DNA from: Christensenellaceae bacterium
GTDB lineage: Bacteria > Bacillota > Clostridia > Christensenellales > UBA1242
Assembly: GCA_031260975.1 (NCBI GenBank)
Contig: JAISKJ010000003.1
Coordinates: 723,109 to 787,108, forward strand
Direction of reading: 5' to 3'
DNA: 64,000 nucleotides
Shown here: piece after piece, positions 20,101-26,736 of the stretch
Position numbering within the stretch: the first letter of the stretch is position 1
Layout of the letters: the number at the start of each line of letters is the position of its first letter
Position numbers and translations under genes: made by a program
Notes under the pieces: model-generated
The model's input: only the letters and a program-made list of their open reading frames with translations
Told to the model about the DNA's origin: nothing
Database searches by the model: none

Positions 20101-22688
20101 ATGTAGATGTGGGCACATACCGAATTGTTTATACCGACAACTTCACCTCTACTCCTTATGAATATATCATAAACCCCGGCATTGACGACGTAGACAACAA
20201 CAGCAGATATATTCCCGTTGCAGGCAGCAGAGTAAGTGAAGGCGGAAATTGGTTTATGGGCCACCCTGTTACAGTAAACTATCAGCCGCTGATTTTCAGC
20301 AGTATAATAGTTCAGCGAAACGGCATAGACTTTTTTACCAGCAGCAATGGTGACGCAATCTCAACCATCAACAGTGCGTATAAGAGCTTTGTGTTGCCGG
20401 CTACCCCGATTAACACAGGCTACTATCTCGCTGACGAGACAATCGGCGGAAAGGAAATTTATACCATAAAATATTATGACAAAGGCGGAAATCTAGTTGA
20501 AAGCTTGTCTACAACCATTACCATTTACAACGAGCTTCCGGCAATCAACCTGCGCGACCGCGACCTGCTTACGCTGCTTACCGAAAACAAACCCGCAGGC
20601 AGCACCATAACAACCTCTACTCCTGTGCGCATTGAGCTACCTGAATTTAGTGCAAACGGAAAGTATTCTCCTGTTTTGGAGCTTGAACAATGGACTTTGG
20701 CCGGTGACAAAATAGGAGCGCCGGTACCGGCTTACAACGGATATGTCGTAACCCTTCCCGGAATATACACCGTAACCCTTATTAATGACACATTCGGAAA
20801 CTCACGTCAGATCAGATTTATAATCAGAGAAGGAGACAGTGCTTTCTATAGTGTAACTAAGACTGATGGTAGCGAAGTTGAGCTTATGCCCTCACCCGTA
20901 AAGCTTGACCTGACAAGACCTATATCAGGAGGAGGCAGCAACTCGATTGTAACCGAAATCAAAACCCGACTTCAGTCAGGCAACACACAATATACGGATC
21001 TCACTCTTCGAGGCACTCTCATAAACAAGTTCAACTCAGCAAACACCATAATTGACCAATACTTTGTGCTGAGAGGCAGCAGCTTCAATACAAGGGCTGC
21101 CGAAGTCAAGCTGGATGCCTCCAAAAACCTAGAGATAGCAGAATTTAGATTCTTCAACGATGCTTTTGACGAAGGAATGATAAACCCCGTAAACAGCACA
21201 TATATCACATACATTTATCTGATTTATGGAACGGATGACCCAATATACTCAAAAGTTATCGCAGTAACCGAGGTCCCGGCAACCGAAAACTTGGTTACCA
21301 GCTTTGGATACTTTGAACCCAACTCATCATTTAGTTCACTTGGAAATGCCTATGAAAAGATACTTTATAAAAACAACGTAAACGAAGACAGCTCTACTAC
21401 CATCAGGTGGAACACCTCGGCCGGAAGCAGCAACGTATGGTATAGAGCCGGCAATATAGTGAACCTAAAATATACTTTTGGCACAAGCAGCAGCACCGGC
21501 TCGGGCACCATGCCAATCAACGCCAATGGCACGCTTCAAACCCCTGCTCCAACCAATTATAGCACTAGCAAAATTCAGGGCACGGGACGGCATATAATCA
21601 ACTTTGTGGATATGGCAGGTAACTCACAGGTATTCAAAAACGCAAGCGCTATTCCAAACTCTTTCTTCAGTCTGGTGATTTTAGACAGAGTAATATTCAA
21701 CGTAGATTATAAAGATATAGACGGCGAAACAATGGTTAATCAAACACCTATAAGCTACATGACCTTTAACAGTACAGTAACGCTTAAACTCGACCCGACC
21801 TTCCAAAACTACTACACCACTCCAGAGGTTATAGTGCTCCTCAACGGTCAGCCCATTCAGGTGACCAAAGACAACACTGTAAACGGTTATGTGTTTGAAC
21901 AGAGCGGAAGATATCAGGTAAGCATAAACGCCGACTCAAAACAATCAACAGGAACACCCGAAGAAAAGAGGCTGCGAACAGCAGTATACAACTTCACCAT
22001 CCTCGAAAAAACTTCGGCAAGGCTGGCGTATGAGTTTAATGAAATGACAGGCTTTGAGATTGTGCGTATTGTAAAAGACGGCGTAGATATCACCAACCAA
22101 ATCAAAAAAGAACAAATAGGCAACCCCGGGGCAACTCTTACGCAGCTTGACGCCTATATAATCAAAAATTGGTTTGTATCAGCTGACATCGGAACTTTTA
22201 CCAACGGACAATACAGAGTTATGGCATCAGTAAAATATAACGACCTGCTTGCTCCAAAACTCTATGAGTTTGGATTCTTCATAAGTAATGCTGTTCCGAT
22301 TATAACCACCGATCCCCAAAGCGGAGAAGCAACAAAAGGCACGATTACAATTTCATACAACTCTGCTGCAATCTATAACCAAATCGGAAAGGCGTATATA
22401 AAGATTTTGACCTATGACAGCAACAACAAAACATTTAACGAATTTAGAATTGAAGAAATCAACGAAGAAACCCTGACAAACATCATAACCACTATATCCA
22501 TCAACCGTACGGGCGAATATTATGTTCAGTTGGTAAGTGACAGCGGAAACATACTTTCAAGCTTTAAGGTAACCAGACTTGAACCTCTTAACACAATTGC
22601 AATAATCGTAATCGTATTAGGGTGTCTGGCGGCAGTGGCACTGACAATAGTCATCATCAAGCTACGAACCCGCATGAAAGTAAGATAA
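14181..22688 (+). CDS. Giant cell-surface protein with Ig/cadherin-like repeats
   Basis: 2835 aa from ATG 14181, chosen because GAGGAG lies 6 nt upstream and the product then begins with a typical signal peptide (MKTIKKVW, hydrophobic core, cut near residue 38). An in-frame ATG at 14151 has no ribosome site. The mature region is acidic and rich in Asn, Thr, Ser, Tyr and Gly. A recurring strand pattern of the form G-x-Y-x5-D-x-x-GN is seen near residues 886, 1370, 1750, 1978, 2092, 2195, 2472 and 2778, as in bacterial Ig-like and cadherin-like modules. The C-terminus has one membrane helix (LNTIAIIVIV onward) and a short basic tail; there is no LPXTG motif. It probably is a membrane-anchored adhesin or contact protein. 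It lies next to the T4SS genes and may help in mating-cell contact. Confidence 0.8.
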   Translation: MKTIKKVWVSTIFVGVIMALCSALFVDINVQRNPSATAGYGTSEAVTSEAAAWQYINYGTAQNPINLPYAFYLHNANYDQGPPANPNGYYVQPNNYNATTNTVSDPVHIPLATEPTDETNPELNPHGPLDPYNSNVSIRFGSDDANYSVKVTQLTVTGFVGSTELDLSTAVTTGYTTTSQGATIPYQYFEYDISLHEIGSIISPSGTFDTGTDMLKKTQFGSDPLLPHERIGTYTFNFSYAYSYPNGVSGTTNYKFQFNIINEDIYTAFSPQVYGADKVGSSNYYVYNFNQDTTPTMGFDATKFAPSFTLSKKSSNSITSSTDYTFSQFIKTNSNPSGVAATQPRTSATPTGEIQLSGNQKIYTYKRYFPIIPADGGTPIDKNNPSTYIITDDYSTIDLGDPLTYIVVDYYAEFNPQSFGDYTLNIQYLIEGSSNNYIIAEISESITSLKTRYLSIFGFVADYYNQGVNPKAYTELKNNYTQANAYAVNMQTSNIYSYFSGAAGDNHIFASTPTINTARDIPVTNQAPIRFEFYGTLGSGSQFWTYTDNSTYTAKEQALMALNNPSALLGGQTYYSGATFTQEGIYLVQINYTLSSSLNIAAVPPLGVSGTQFFVFEINNTPPQILVQAISDGPSSTRVATTMTTKYTNQDLRILLPTYTYTFFAPVSVQGQIYNAFNLNTNPNSQTLYKKTETSGIDTTVNIGGTDYNYYVRNQGSVLDYTYSKDTYGFVYVNITYGASRTTYTVRYIVDNSNFSAVELKTVQYNDTNYVKENTFDPLWVSQLTSGRAVDLQALINSAFSLDWNEKLWAQYEPDGLSSNVTAYRLPFENFGATPEALLASNGTDYMVANGYQTTSIEPVAYKNSKGSNIVNSDNFVSANGVYLFYVEDYAGNNFWRMVMLDKTRAMVIQKDNSDTVYVPSTGMPNFVNEETKLIFGTHKVIEITSTAPSSMEYTINGITYNLLGLSGANSVGKLQNTSFFKPDTAFDSATSSYLSVAINKIEYQSTDTSESSTDVGSEGQIKTLPVGNSMITIYPPPPQTGTEFYGEYRYNFKIFPNNNKIISLGRDITSNYEVQMNMDQAQGQYWAYSNEDNLTNNKYIPTKTGTNLNLLKFLFKQPAPGAATHIEQVSYDYYPFDYNAASSYPFSSVALESRTDVLDYAIPNDPTQIPAPTAQNFLVYYVDNGNNPSVAQTLPGKYVFSRTYAYSPSGYGLDIQTRTYTVYVDQNGIISSTYNGNLREVGDNISIILGAETSNPYTFKNFFRTTGEVDRQGNPIILSTNKMPVQLMIPAFKYYNSPRISSAYAFSRLDVNILYTSPNASAMSQETLFNRNSSLYNILNFAENNVYYSAPGNASALPTFSEEGLYTITITDNTGYTDRINNGWETITNVNPKKIVFAFRIVHSRPTATFEVAPNSGSKYTLTESLDNDGHTFATNAKHGEAAVTMSWQDPADPYTAKVAQVNVSSNKSAVTETFNLSDINIEALLATRPNGELLGYNGIISPSYLVSFKIARIATNTFYDTKNGTIYYQYSYTMQFNIEYECIYTIELRYAKLGELNHGFGNFVNNTYTLQIDRTKPTNNISNLLSTDSYLVSSGYYGSSDTTYLLSTFANENQLPGLDQTQGQAGRPIIYDYSFGIQNSYAMNYNASDALKTFYVRKYNKYDANSGASANASLTPDNPLYTSGLNYLQFNPYTYLSDGYIAVMRDGSRFVNMNDNLGFAVNGTTFRAAVMAALKYTSTATAVEISGFYEIIERDLAGNYRAYTIYIGDGAQNFNLFELVASDGTNPPQPFNNAIADPTIYRTLNVTDYKAKLGWAHVSLQNMNTETILINNVAITPYDPKNQNSESIKYLNQFNNAFMAIASNSKFMLSSSTTGFVATQKTINIIVQYAKLPPPEVLSITSSSMKRLIFPKKDSSDPNITTYPMTIAIYGYNSVSGTYSNLIKYFDSIPDDGDPSTEEFEDIPNGLAATFDVDVGTYRIVYTDNFTSTPYEYIINPGIDDVDNNSRYIPVAGSRVSEGGNWFMGHPVTVNYQPLIFSSIIVQRNGIDFFTSSNGDAISTINSAYKSFVLPATPINTGYYLADETIGGKEIYTIKYYDKGGNLVESLSTTITIYNELPAINLRDRDLLTLLTENKPAGSTITTSTPVRIELPEFSANGKYSPVLELEQWTLAGDKIGAPVPAYNGYVVTLPGIYTVTLINDTFGNSRQIRFIIREGDSAFYSVTKTDGSEVELMPSPVKLDLTRPISGGGSNSIVTEIKTRLQSGNTQYTDLTLRGTLINKFNSANTIIDQYFVLRGSSFNTRAAEVKLDASKNLEIAEFRFFNDAFDEGMINPVNSTYITYIYLIYGTDDPIYSKVIAVTEVPATENLVTSFGYFEPNSSFSSLGNAYEKILYKNNVNEDSSTTIRWNTSAGSSNVWYRAGNIVNLKYTFGTSSSTGSGTMPINANGTLQTPAPTNYSTSKIQGTGRHIINFVDMAGNSQVFKNASAIPNSFFSLVILDRVIFNVDYKDIDGETMVNQTPISYMTFNSTVTLKLDPTFQNYYTTPEVIVLLNGQPIQVTKDNTVNGYVFEQSGRYQVSINADSKQSTGTPEEKRLRTAVYNFTILEKTSARLAYEFNEMTGFEIVRIVKDGVDITNQIKKEQIGNPGATLTQLDAYIIKNWFVSADIGTFTNGQYRVMASVKYNDLLAPKLYEFGFFISNAVPIITTDPQSGEATKGTITISYNSAAIYNQIGKAYIKILTYDSNNKTFNEFRIEEINEETLTNIITTISINRTGEYYVQLVSDSGNILSSFKVTRLEPLNTIAIIVIVLGCLAAVALTIVIIKLRTRMKVR

Positions 22689-22698
22689 TCTCTTCAAC

Positions 22699-22730
22699 AA
22701 AAAACATATCACAAATGTGATATGTTTTTT
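22699..22730 (+). terminator. Terminator of the giant surface-protein gene
   Basis: Perfect 14-bp stem AAAAAACATATCAC / GTGATATGTTTTTT with a 4-nt loop. Confidence 0.9.
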
Positions 22731-22743
22731 TATTGCAAAAATA

Positions 22744-22771
22744 TTGACTTAACATTTTTTATGAGTATAAT
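22744..22771 (+). promoter_or_regulatory. Near-consensus promoter for a small RNA candidate
   Basis: TTGACT (22744-22749), 16-nt spacer, TATAAT (22766-22771) on the plus strand. No reading frame of useful length with a ribosome site follows. The transcript would run into the 3' end of the convergent Rho-like gene. Confidence 0.65.
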
Positions 22772-22777
22772 ATTTGT

Positions 22778-22867
22778 AGAGTGTTTGGAGATATGTAGAA
22801 TTAAGTTTCTATGTCCCGTAATCACAACCAGCGCAATATGCCCGTGTCGTGCCACTCTTTTTTTTTG
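22778..22867 (+). ncRNA. Candidate small RNA of about 90 nt
   Basis: The predicted transcription start (about 22778) coincides with AGAGTG. The complementary CACTCT ends at about 22858 and runs directly into nine T residues, so the two ends can close a stem followed by a U-tract, as in a compact sRNA gene. An internal hairpin ATGTAGAA/TTCTATGT (with two G-U pairs) is also visible. I do not recognise the family; it is not 4.5S SRP RNA by sequence. Strand is set by the promoter and U-tract. Confidence 0.45.
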
Positions 22868-22880
22868 TTCTCACATATTT

Positions 22881-23981
22881 TTAATTGATAGTGACGGTAT
22901 TACTTACCATTGTCTCAAGTCCCTCTTTTATAGCAGTCAAAAACTCATTATTTTCTTTTTGCAAGCAAAGCGCCAGCACTGTAACACTGCCCCCTTCAAG
23001 CTGACGTGCTACTGCCAGCAGTTTTTTGCTGATGCTGAATGAACCTATATCATATATATGTCTGCCTGCTTCCAAATTCTGACTTCGAACAACTCTGTCT
23101 ATTCCATTAACAACAAGCAAAACATCTTTATTTTCACATGCAAGGCTCTTTGCTCTGCTTATTACAAAATCAATCAATCTCAGATGTTCACTTGGATTTT
23201 GCTCAGCAGTAGTATAAAAACATTCGGTATTTTCAAAAGCCTTACACATAACAATTTCTTCGGGAAAGCAGTCTATGCCAATAAATATTTTAACAAATTC
23301 ACTTTTTCTGTCAATCTCTTGCATAAATTGAACAAACGTATCATCCACTTTTTGATAAAAACCTATCGCTCTCGTCCCTATTTTGGCAACAAGCTTTGAC
23401 AGCTGCAAAGGCTTTGACAATGGCTTTATCTCCAACTCATCAAAAGTGTTGGGATTATGTTCAGTTGGAGCCTTTCCGTTTATTTCCTCAACCTTAATCA
23501 CAATCGGCATATCAGCCATCGGGCTTGACTTTGCCATGCCGCGTATGAAGTCTCCTAAGCCCAGACCGTGACGCAAAAGCTGCTCATTTGATATCCGGCA
23601 AATTTGTTTGAGATTATAAAAATTTCCGCCGCCGCCCCGCACATAAGCCTCTTCACCTCTGTTGTCAACAAATCCCATAACTTCAACATCACTGCCTGAG
23701 TCAATATTGTCAAGGCTCACCCTGCTCTCTCTCAACATGCTTACACCAATTATTTCGGTGCTGTATACGTTTTCTTTATAATTGCTCTTAGGCGGTCTGC
23801 CTCGCTTGCTCAGCGGAGTATAAGGATCGGCCTCGCCCCTTATGATACGCAGCATTTCCTCTATCATAACTTCTTTAGTCAGCGTCGTGGGTGAGCGTAC
23901 ACCAAGGTCGCGCGCCATATTTCTCAGCTCAAAAATTCCGAGCCTCAGCAGCTTATTTCTCTGTATATCTTGTTGTGTCAT
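22881..23981 (-). CDS. Rho-like protein lacking ATPase residues (pseudo-Rho)
   Basis: 366 aa from ATG 23981 (GGAGGAG just upstream; an in-frame ATG at 24023 has no such site). It is homologous to transcription termination factor Rho: Rho N-terminal helical domain (about 10-46), an AT-hook-like RGRPPK linker (60-65), a primary RNA-binding-like domain (about 97-150), then a RecA-like core whose IDCFPEE, KDVLLVV..IDRVVRSQN and LEGGSVTVLAL segments align with Rho's IDERPEE, KDVIILLDSITRLARAYN and EEGGSLTIIAT. The Walker A loop (expected near 203-212) is absent, the catalytic Glu of DERPEE is Cys, and the Walker B Asp is Asn. The sequence stops before the Rho region that carries the arginine finger. 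It should not hydrolyse ATP. The reading frame is intact, so it is probably a repurposed paralogue, perhaps RNA-binding. Confidence 0.8.
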   Translation of the reverse strand: MTQQDIQRNKLLRLGIFELRNMARDLGVRSPTTLTKEVMIEEMLRIIRGEADPYTPLSKRGRPPKSNYKENVYSTEIIGVSMLRESRVSLDNIDSGSDVEVMGFVDNRGEEAYVRGGGGNFYNLKQICRISNEQLLRHGLGLGDFIRGMAKSSPMADMPIVIKVEEINGKAPTEHNPNTFDELEIKPLSKPLQLSKLVAKIGTRAIGFYQKVDDTFVQFMQEIDRKSEFVKIFIGIDCFPEEIVMCKAFENTECFYTTAEQNPSEHLRLIDFVISRAKSLACENKDVLLVVNGIDRVVRSQNLEAGRHIYDIGSFSISKKLLAVARQLEGGSVTVLALCLQKENNEFLTAIKEGLETMVSNTVTIN

Positions 23982-24179
23982 ATCTCCTCCAATGCATTTT
24001 CTTATATGCTGTTTCAAAAACAAAAGAAAATACTTATTTTAAATAATAACATATCACACGTCTTATGTAAAGTCCAAACTCGAAGAATATCGTATTTTTG
24101 TAAAATATTATGCAAAATGACATATTTCGCCGCCATTTGTTACTGCAAAAATGGCTTTGCTCGACTACCATTATTAGCC

Positions 24180-24264
24180 GTCATTGCAAGGGAAGCTTAA
24201 AAAGACGCGGCAATAAGACCTGTTGAATCACTTAACTATGGGATTGCTCTTAACCCATAGTTAG
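24180..24264 (+). repeat. Decayed REP-like sequence and a 10-bp hairpin
   Basis: 24180-24216 resembles the GTCATTGCGAGG-type palindrome (GTCATTGCAAGG ... GACGCGGCAAT). It is followed by a perfect hairpin TAACTATGGG/CCCATAGTTA (24233-24263). These lie in the 354-nt gap between the pseudo-Rho and ypeB genes; the rest of the gap is AT-rich with nothing else seen. Confidence 0.5.
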
Positions 24265-24286
24265 AGAAAAAAGGAGCTTTAAGCGC

Positions 24287-24311
24287 AAAAAAAGGGCCTA
24301 TGCCCCTTTTT
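24287..24311 (-). terminator. Terminator of sleB-ypeB
   Basis: AAAAAGGGC/GCCCCTTTTT hairpin 25 nt past the ypeB stop. T-runs on both strands. Confidence 0.75.
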
Positions 24312-24335
24312 GCTTAATATGCTCATATGCCCATA

Positions 24336-25685
24336 CTATAAAATAAGATTTCCCTGAGTGGTTTTAATTACCCTCATAATTCTTATCTGCTCGTTGGTGC
24401 CCGCATCAATATATACATAATATGTGTGTCCGTTTGCCTCAGCCTCAAATTCATAGGCCATTGTTTCGCCGCCAGACTCAAGCGGAATTACACACAGTCT
24501 GTCGTTCTTTATTTCAAGCTTGTCACTGACCTGGCTTTGGGCCTGCTCTTTGGTATTTTTGGGTTCGGGGAGCTTTCGGTTGGTGTGATTGTTAGCATAA
24601 CTGCTGGCTTCATAACCCATAACATTGCCTGTTACCATGTCTACCTTAACCTTAATCAGGTCAGGATAAATTGTAATATCATCAATTACCGGTGCTAGAT
24701 TGATATATGCTATGCCATCAGCCTCAGCCGACCACACACGCTGCATGTCCTTTATTCCAAGCTTTTCAACCATACCAAGCGCACGCTTCAAAGCTTCTTC
24801 GCTGTCAATTTTGGCAGCTCCGGTCTGAGCGTCCGCACTGACTGTAAGCAAGAATTTACCTTTCTTGGTTACTTGCACATAATAATCGTTTTGGTTGGTG
24901 TTTATCTTATAGTCATAGGTCTTAAAGTTTCCGTTGGTTTCACCTAAATATTCTATCTGCGAGTTTTTGCTGATGTCAAACACCTCTTTTACAAACTCTC
25001 TAGCATCCCCTTCAGATGTTTCGGTGTTGGGTATACCTCTAATTTCTTTTTTAAGCATACTTTCAGAAAAAGGACCGTCATAAATCATCGAAGGATATTC
25101 TATGCTGTCGCTGCTAATTCCGGCAAAGTTGAGCGAAAAACCGTCAACTTCGACCGAACCGTCAAGGTTATCCATTATTCTGTAACCGTTTGAAAGCTTG
25201 TAGGACACCTTGTTCAGCTCTCCCTGAACCTTGGTAATGCTGTCATAAATGTCATATATTACATCATACTGATCATCCGGTATGCCTCCCTGACGCTTTA
25301 AAAGCGATGTAAAATATCCGTTGAGCTGGTTTATAAACCCTTCGGTCTGATTTATCATATTGCTGCTAAACGGCAATCTGCTCAGGTTTGAGCTGGCATC
25401 AGCCGACTGCTGTTTTATTGTCAGCAGTGATTTGTGCTGACTGTCCTCATTTTTAGTGACCATAAGCTTGCTCACTTCGTTTTCAAGAGAGTTCACATTT
25501 TCAACTAGGTCATAAAATGACCGCTGATAAACCCCTTCAAGACTCATGCTCTGCTGAGTGAGCCCATTAGTAGTAAAATATAGCCCTATCCCCATGCCGA
25601 TTACAGCAAGCCCCAATATACTGCTGACAATGGCAAGCGCAATTTTGGCACCCTTACCTGTCTTTTTTGTTTTTGTCTCTTCCAT
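24336..25685 (-). CDS. ypeB: Spore germination protein YpeB
   Basis: 449 aa. YpeB is needed for the cortex-lytic enzyme SleB to be stable and held in the dormant spore. One N-terminal membrane helix (about 14-36) is followed by a long helical region (about 40-190, with many Leu/Ser/Asn), and then by three PepSY-like repeats that reach the C-terminus (the last ends near IYIDAGTNEQIRIMRVI). Length and layout match the family. The gene starts 10 nt after sleB, with the ribosome site AGGAGGTGAAAT, so the two form the usual germination operon, ended by a terminator. Expression in the forespore is expected from the family; no sigma-G site was assigned. Confidence 0.93.
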   Translation of the reverse strand: MEETKTKKTGKGAKIALAIVSSILGLAVIGMGIGLYFTTNGLTQQSMSLEGVYQRSFYDLVENVNSLENEVSKLMVTKNEDSQHKSLLTIKQQSADASSNLSRLPFSSNMINQTEGFINQLNGYFTSLLKRQGGIPDDQYDVIYDIYDSITKVQGELNKVSYKLSNGYRIMDNLDGSVEVDGFSLNFAGISSDSIEYPSMIYDGPFSESMLKKEIRGIPNTETSEGDAREFVKEVFDISKNSQIEYLGETNGNFKTYDYKINTNQNDYYVQVTKKGKFLLTVSADAQTGAAKIDSEEALKRALGMVEKLGIKDMQRVWSAEADGIAYINLAPVIDDITIYPDLIKVKVDMVTGNVMGYEASSYANNHTNRKLPEPKNTKEQAQSQVSDKLEIKNDRLCVIPLESGGETMAYEFEAEANGHTYYVYIDAGTNEQIRIMRVIKTTQGNLIL

Positions 25686-25695
25686 ATTTCACCTC

Positions 25696-26352
25696 CTACT
25701 TTGCAAACACATGTTTGCCTATCCTAACTATAGTCTGTCTTGAATATATCCATTTGCTGGTGGCTGTCGCCGGGTTATAGTAATATATTGAGCCATATGA
25801 TGGGTCCCAGCCGTTCATAGCGTCCCTTGCTGCGTTATAAGCAGTTTGATTAGGCTGAAAATTTATCTGTCCGTCGTTTACACAAGTAAATGCCCACGGC
25901 TGATAAATCACGCCCGAAATACTGTTTGGAAAGTTCGCATTTTTCACTCTGTTAAGAATTACCGCAGCTACAGCTACCTGACCCGTATAAGGCTCTCCGC
26001 GCGCTTCGGCGTATACACACTTAGCGAGAAGATTTAAATCCCCCGAATTCTGTGTCGGCGAACTTATTTTGAGCGCCGCTGCAGTTTTGCTGCCCACAAT
26101 TCCGTCAACAACAAGACCATTGTCTTTTTGAAAGGCTTTTATTGCGGCAATTGACTTCGGACCTATAACCCCGTCTACGGCCGCTTTATAATACCCCAAA
26201 TCTTTCAGCCTCTGCTGAATCTCCTTGTTTTGTGAGACCGTAGCCGTATAGACTATATTATCACTCTCTTTTGGCAAAATTAACGTAAAACTAAACCCAA
26301 GGCCCATCACCAACACCAGACTCACACATAAAATAGCAATGTATCTTTTCAT
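25696..26352 (-). CDS. sleB: Spore cortex-lytic enzyme SleB
   Basis: 218 aa. The enzyme is a lytic transglycosylase that degrades cortex peptidoglycan during germination. A signal peptide (about 1-25) is followed by a peptidoglycan-binding domain (about 40-95; QQRLKDLGYYKAAVDGVIG) and a cell-wall hydrolase domain (about 105-218). The hydrolase domain begins LLAKCVYAEARGEPY and holds the expected catalytic Glu in AEARGE and the conserved AVAAVILNRV. Full length, with the strong ribosome site AAGGAGGG before ATG 26352. First gene of the sleB-ypeB operon. Confidence 0.95.
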   Translation of the reverse strand: MKRYIAILCVSLVLVMGLGFSFTLILPKESDNIVYTATVSQNKEIQQRLKDLGYYKAAVDGVIGPKSIAAIKAFQKDNGLVVDGIVGSKTAAALKISSPTQNSGDLNLLAKCVYAEARGEPYTGQVAVAAVILNRVKNANFPNSISGVIYQPWAFTCVNDGQINFQPNQTAYNAARDAMNGWDPSYGSIYYYNPATATSKWIYSRQTIVRIGKHVFAK

Positions 26353-26511
26353 TTTTCCCTCCTTAAAGTTAAGGTAGTAATGCGCAAAAAAAATATTGAT
26401 TATTCATCTTCTTAAACAATTTGTCAGTTCCCGACCAAAACCCGCCAAACTACCAACTAAAAAAACAAAAACCTCCGTCTGAAAAACAGTTTTTCTGTAA
26501 ATATTATCAAT

Positions 26512-26637
26512 ATGAAAAAATTCCTTATCCTTACTGTATTATTTATATTACTCGGCGTTGTAATCTATTTGGGATTTGGCAGCGGCGGAGATGCCGCCGG
26601 CAATATTTGTTTTACGTCAAAATCAAATTATTATTAA
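26512..26637 (+). CDS. Possible 41-aa membrane peptide
   Basis: A short plus-strand frame opens with MKKFLILTVLFILLGVVIYL, a good membrane or signal helix, followed by a Gly/Ala-rich hydrophilic tail ending in NYY. No ribosome site is visible upstream and there is no homology I recognise. It is the only coding-like signal in the 384-nt gap between sleB and the SPOCS gene. It may be chance. Confidence 0.25.
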   Translation: MKKFLILTVLFILLGVVIYLGFGSGGDAAGNICFTSKSNYY

Positions 26638-26694
26638 ACAGTAAAGTAACCCAACACGATTTTTTCGGCAAAATTATAACACATCAAAAAACAG

Positions 26695-26720
26695 AAAAAA
26701 CCCAAAGATTGGGTTTTTTT
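26695..26720 (-). terminator. Terminator of the SPOCS/LysM gene
   Basis: AAAAAACCCAA/TTGGGTTTTTTT hairpin with a 3-nt loop, 17 nt past the stop. Confidence 0.85.
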
Positions 26721-26736
26721 GTTTTAAGTTATTCAC

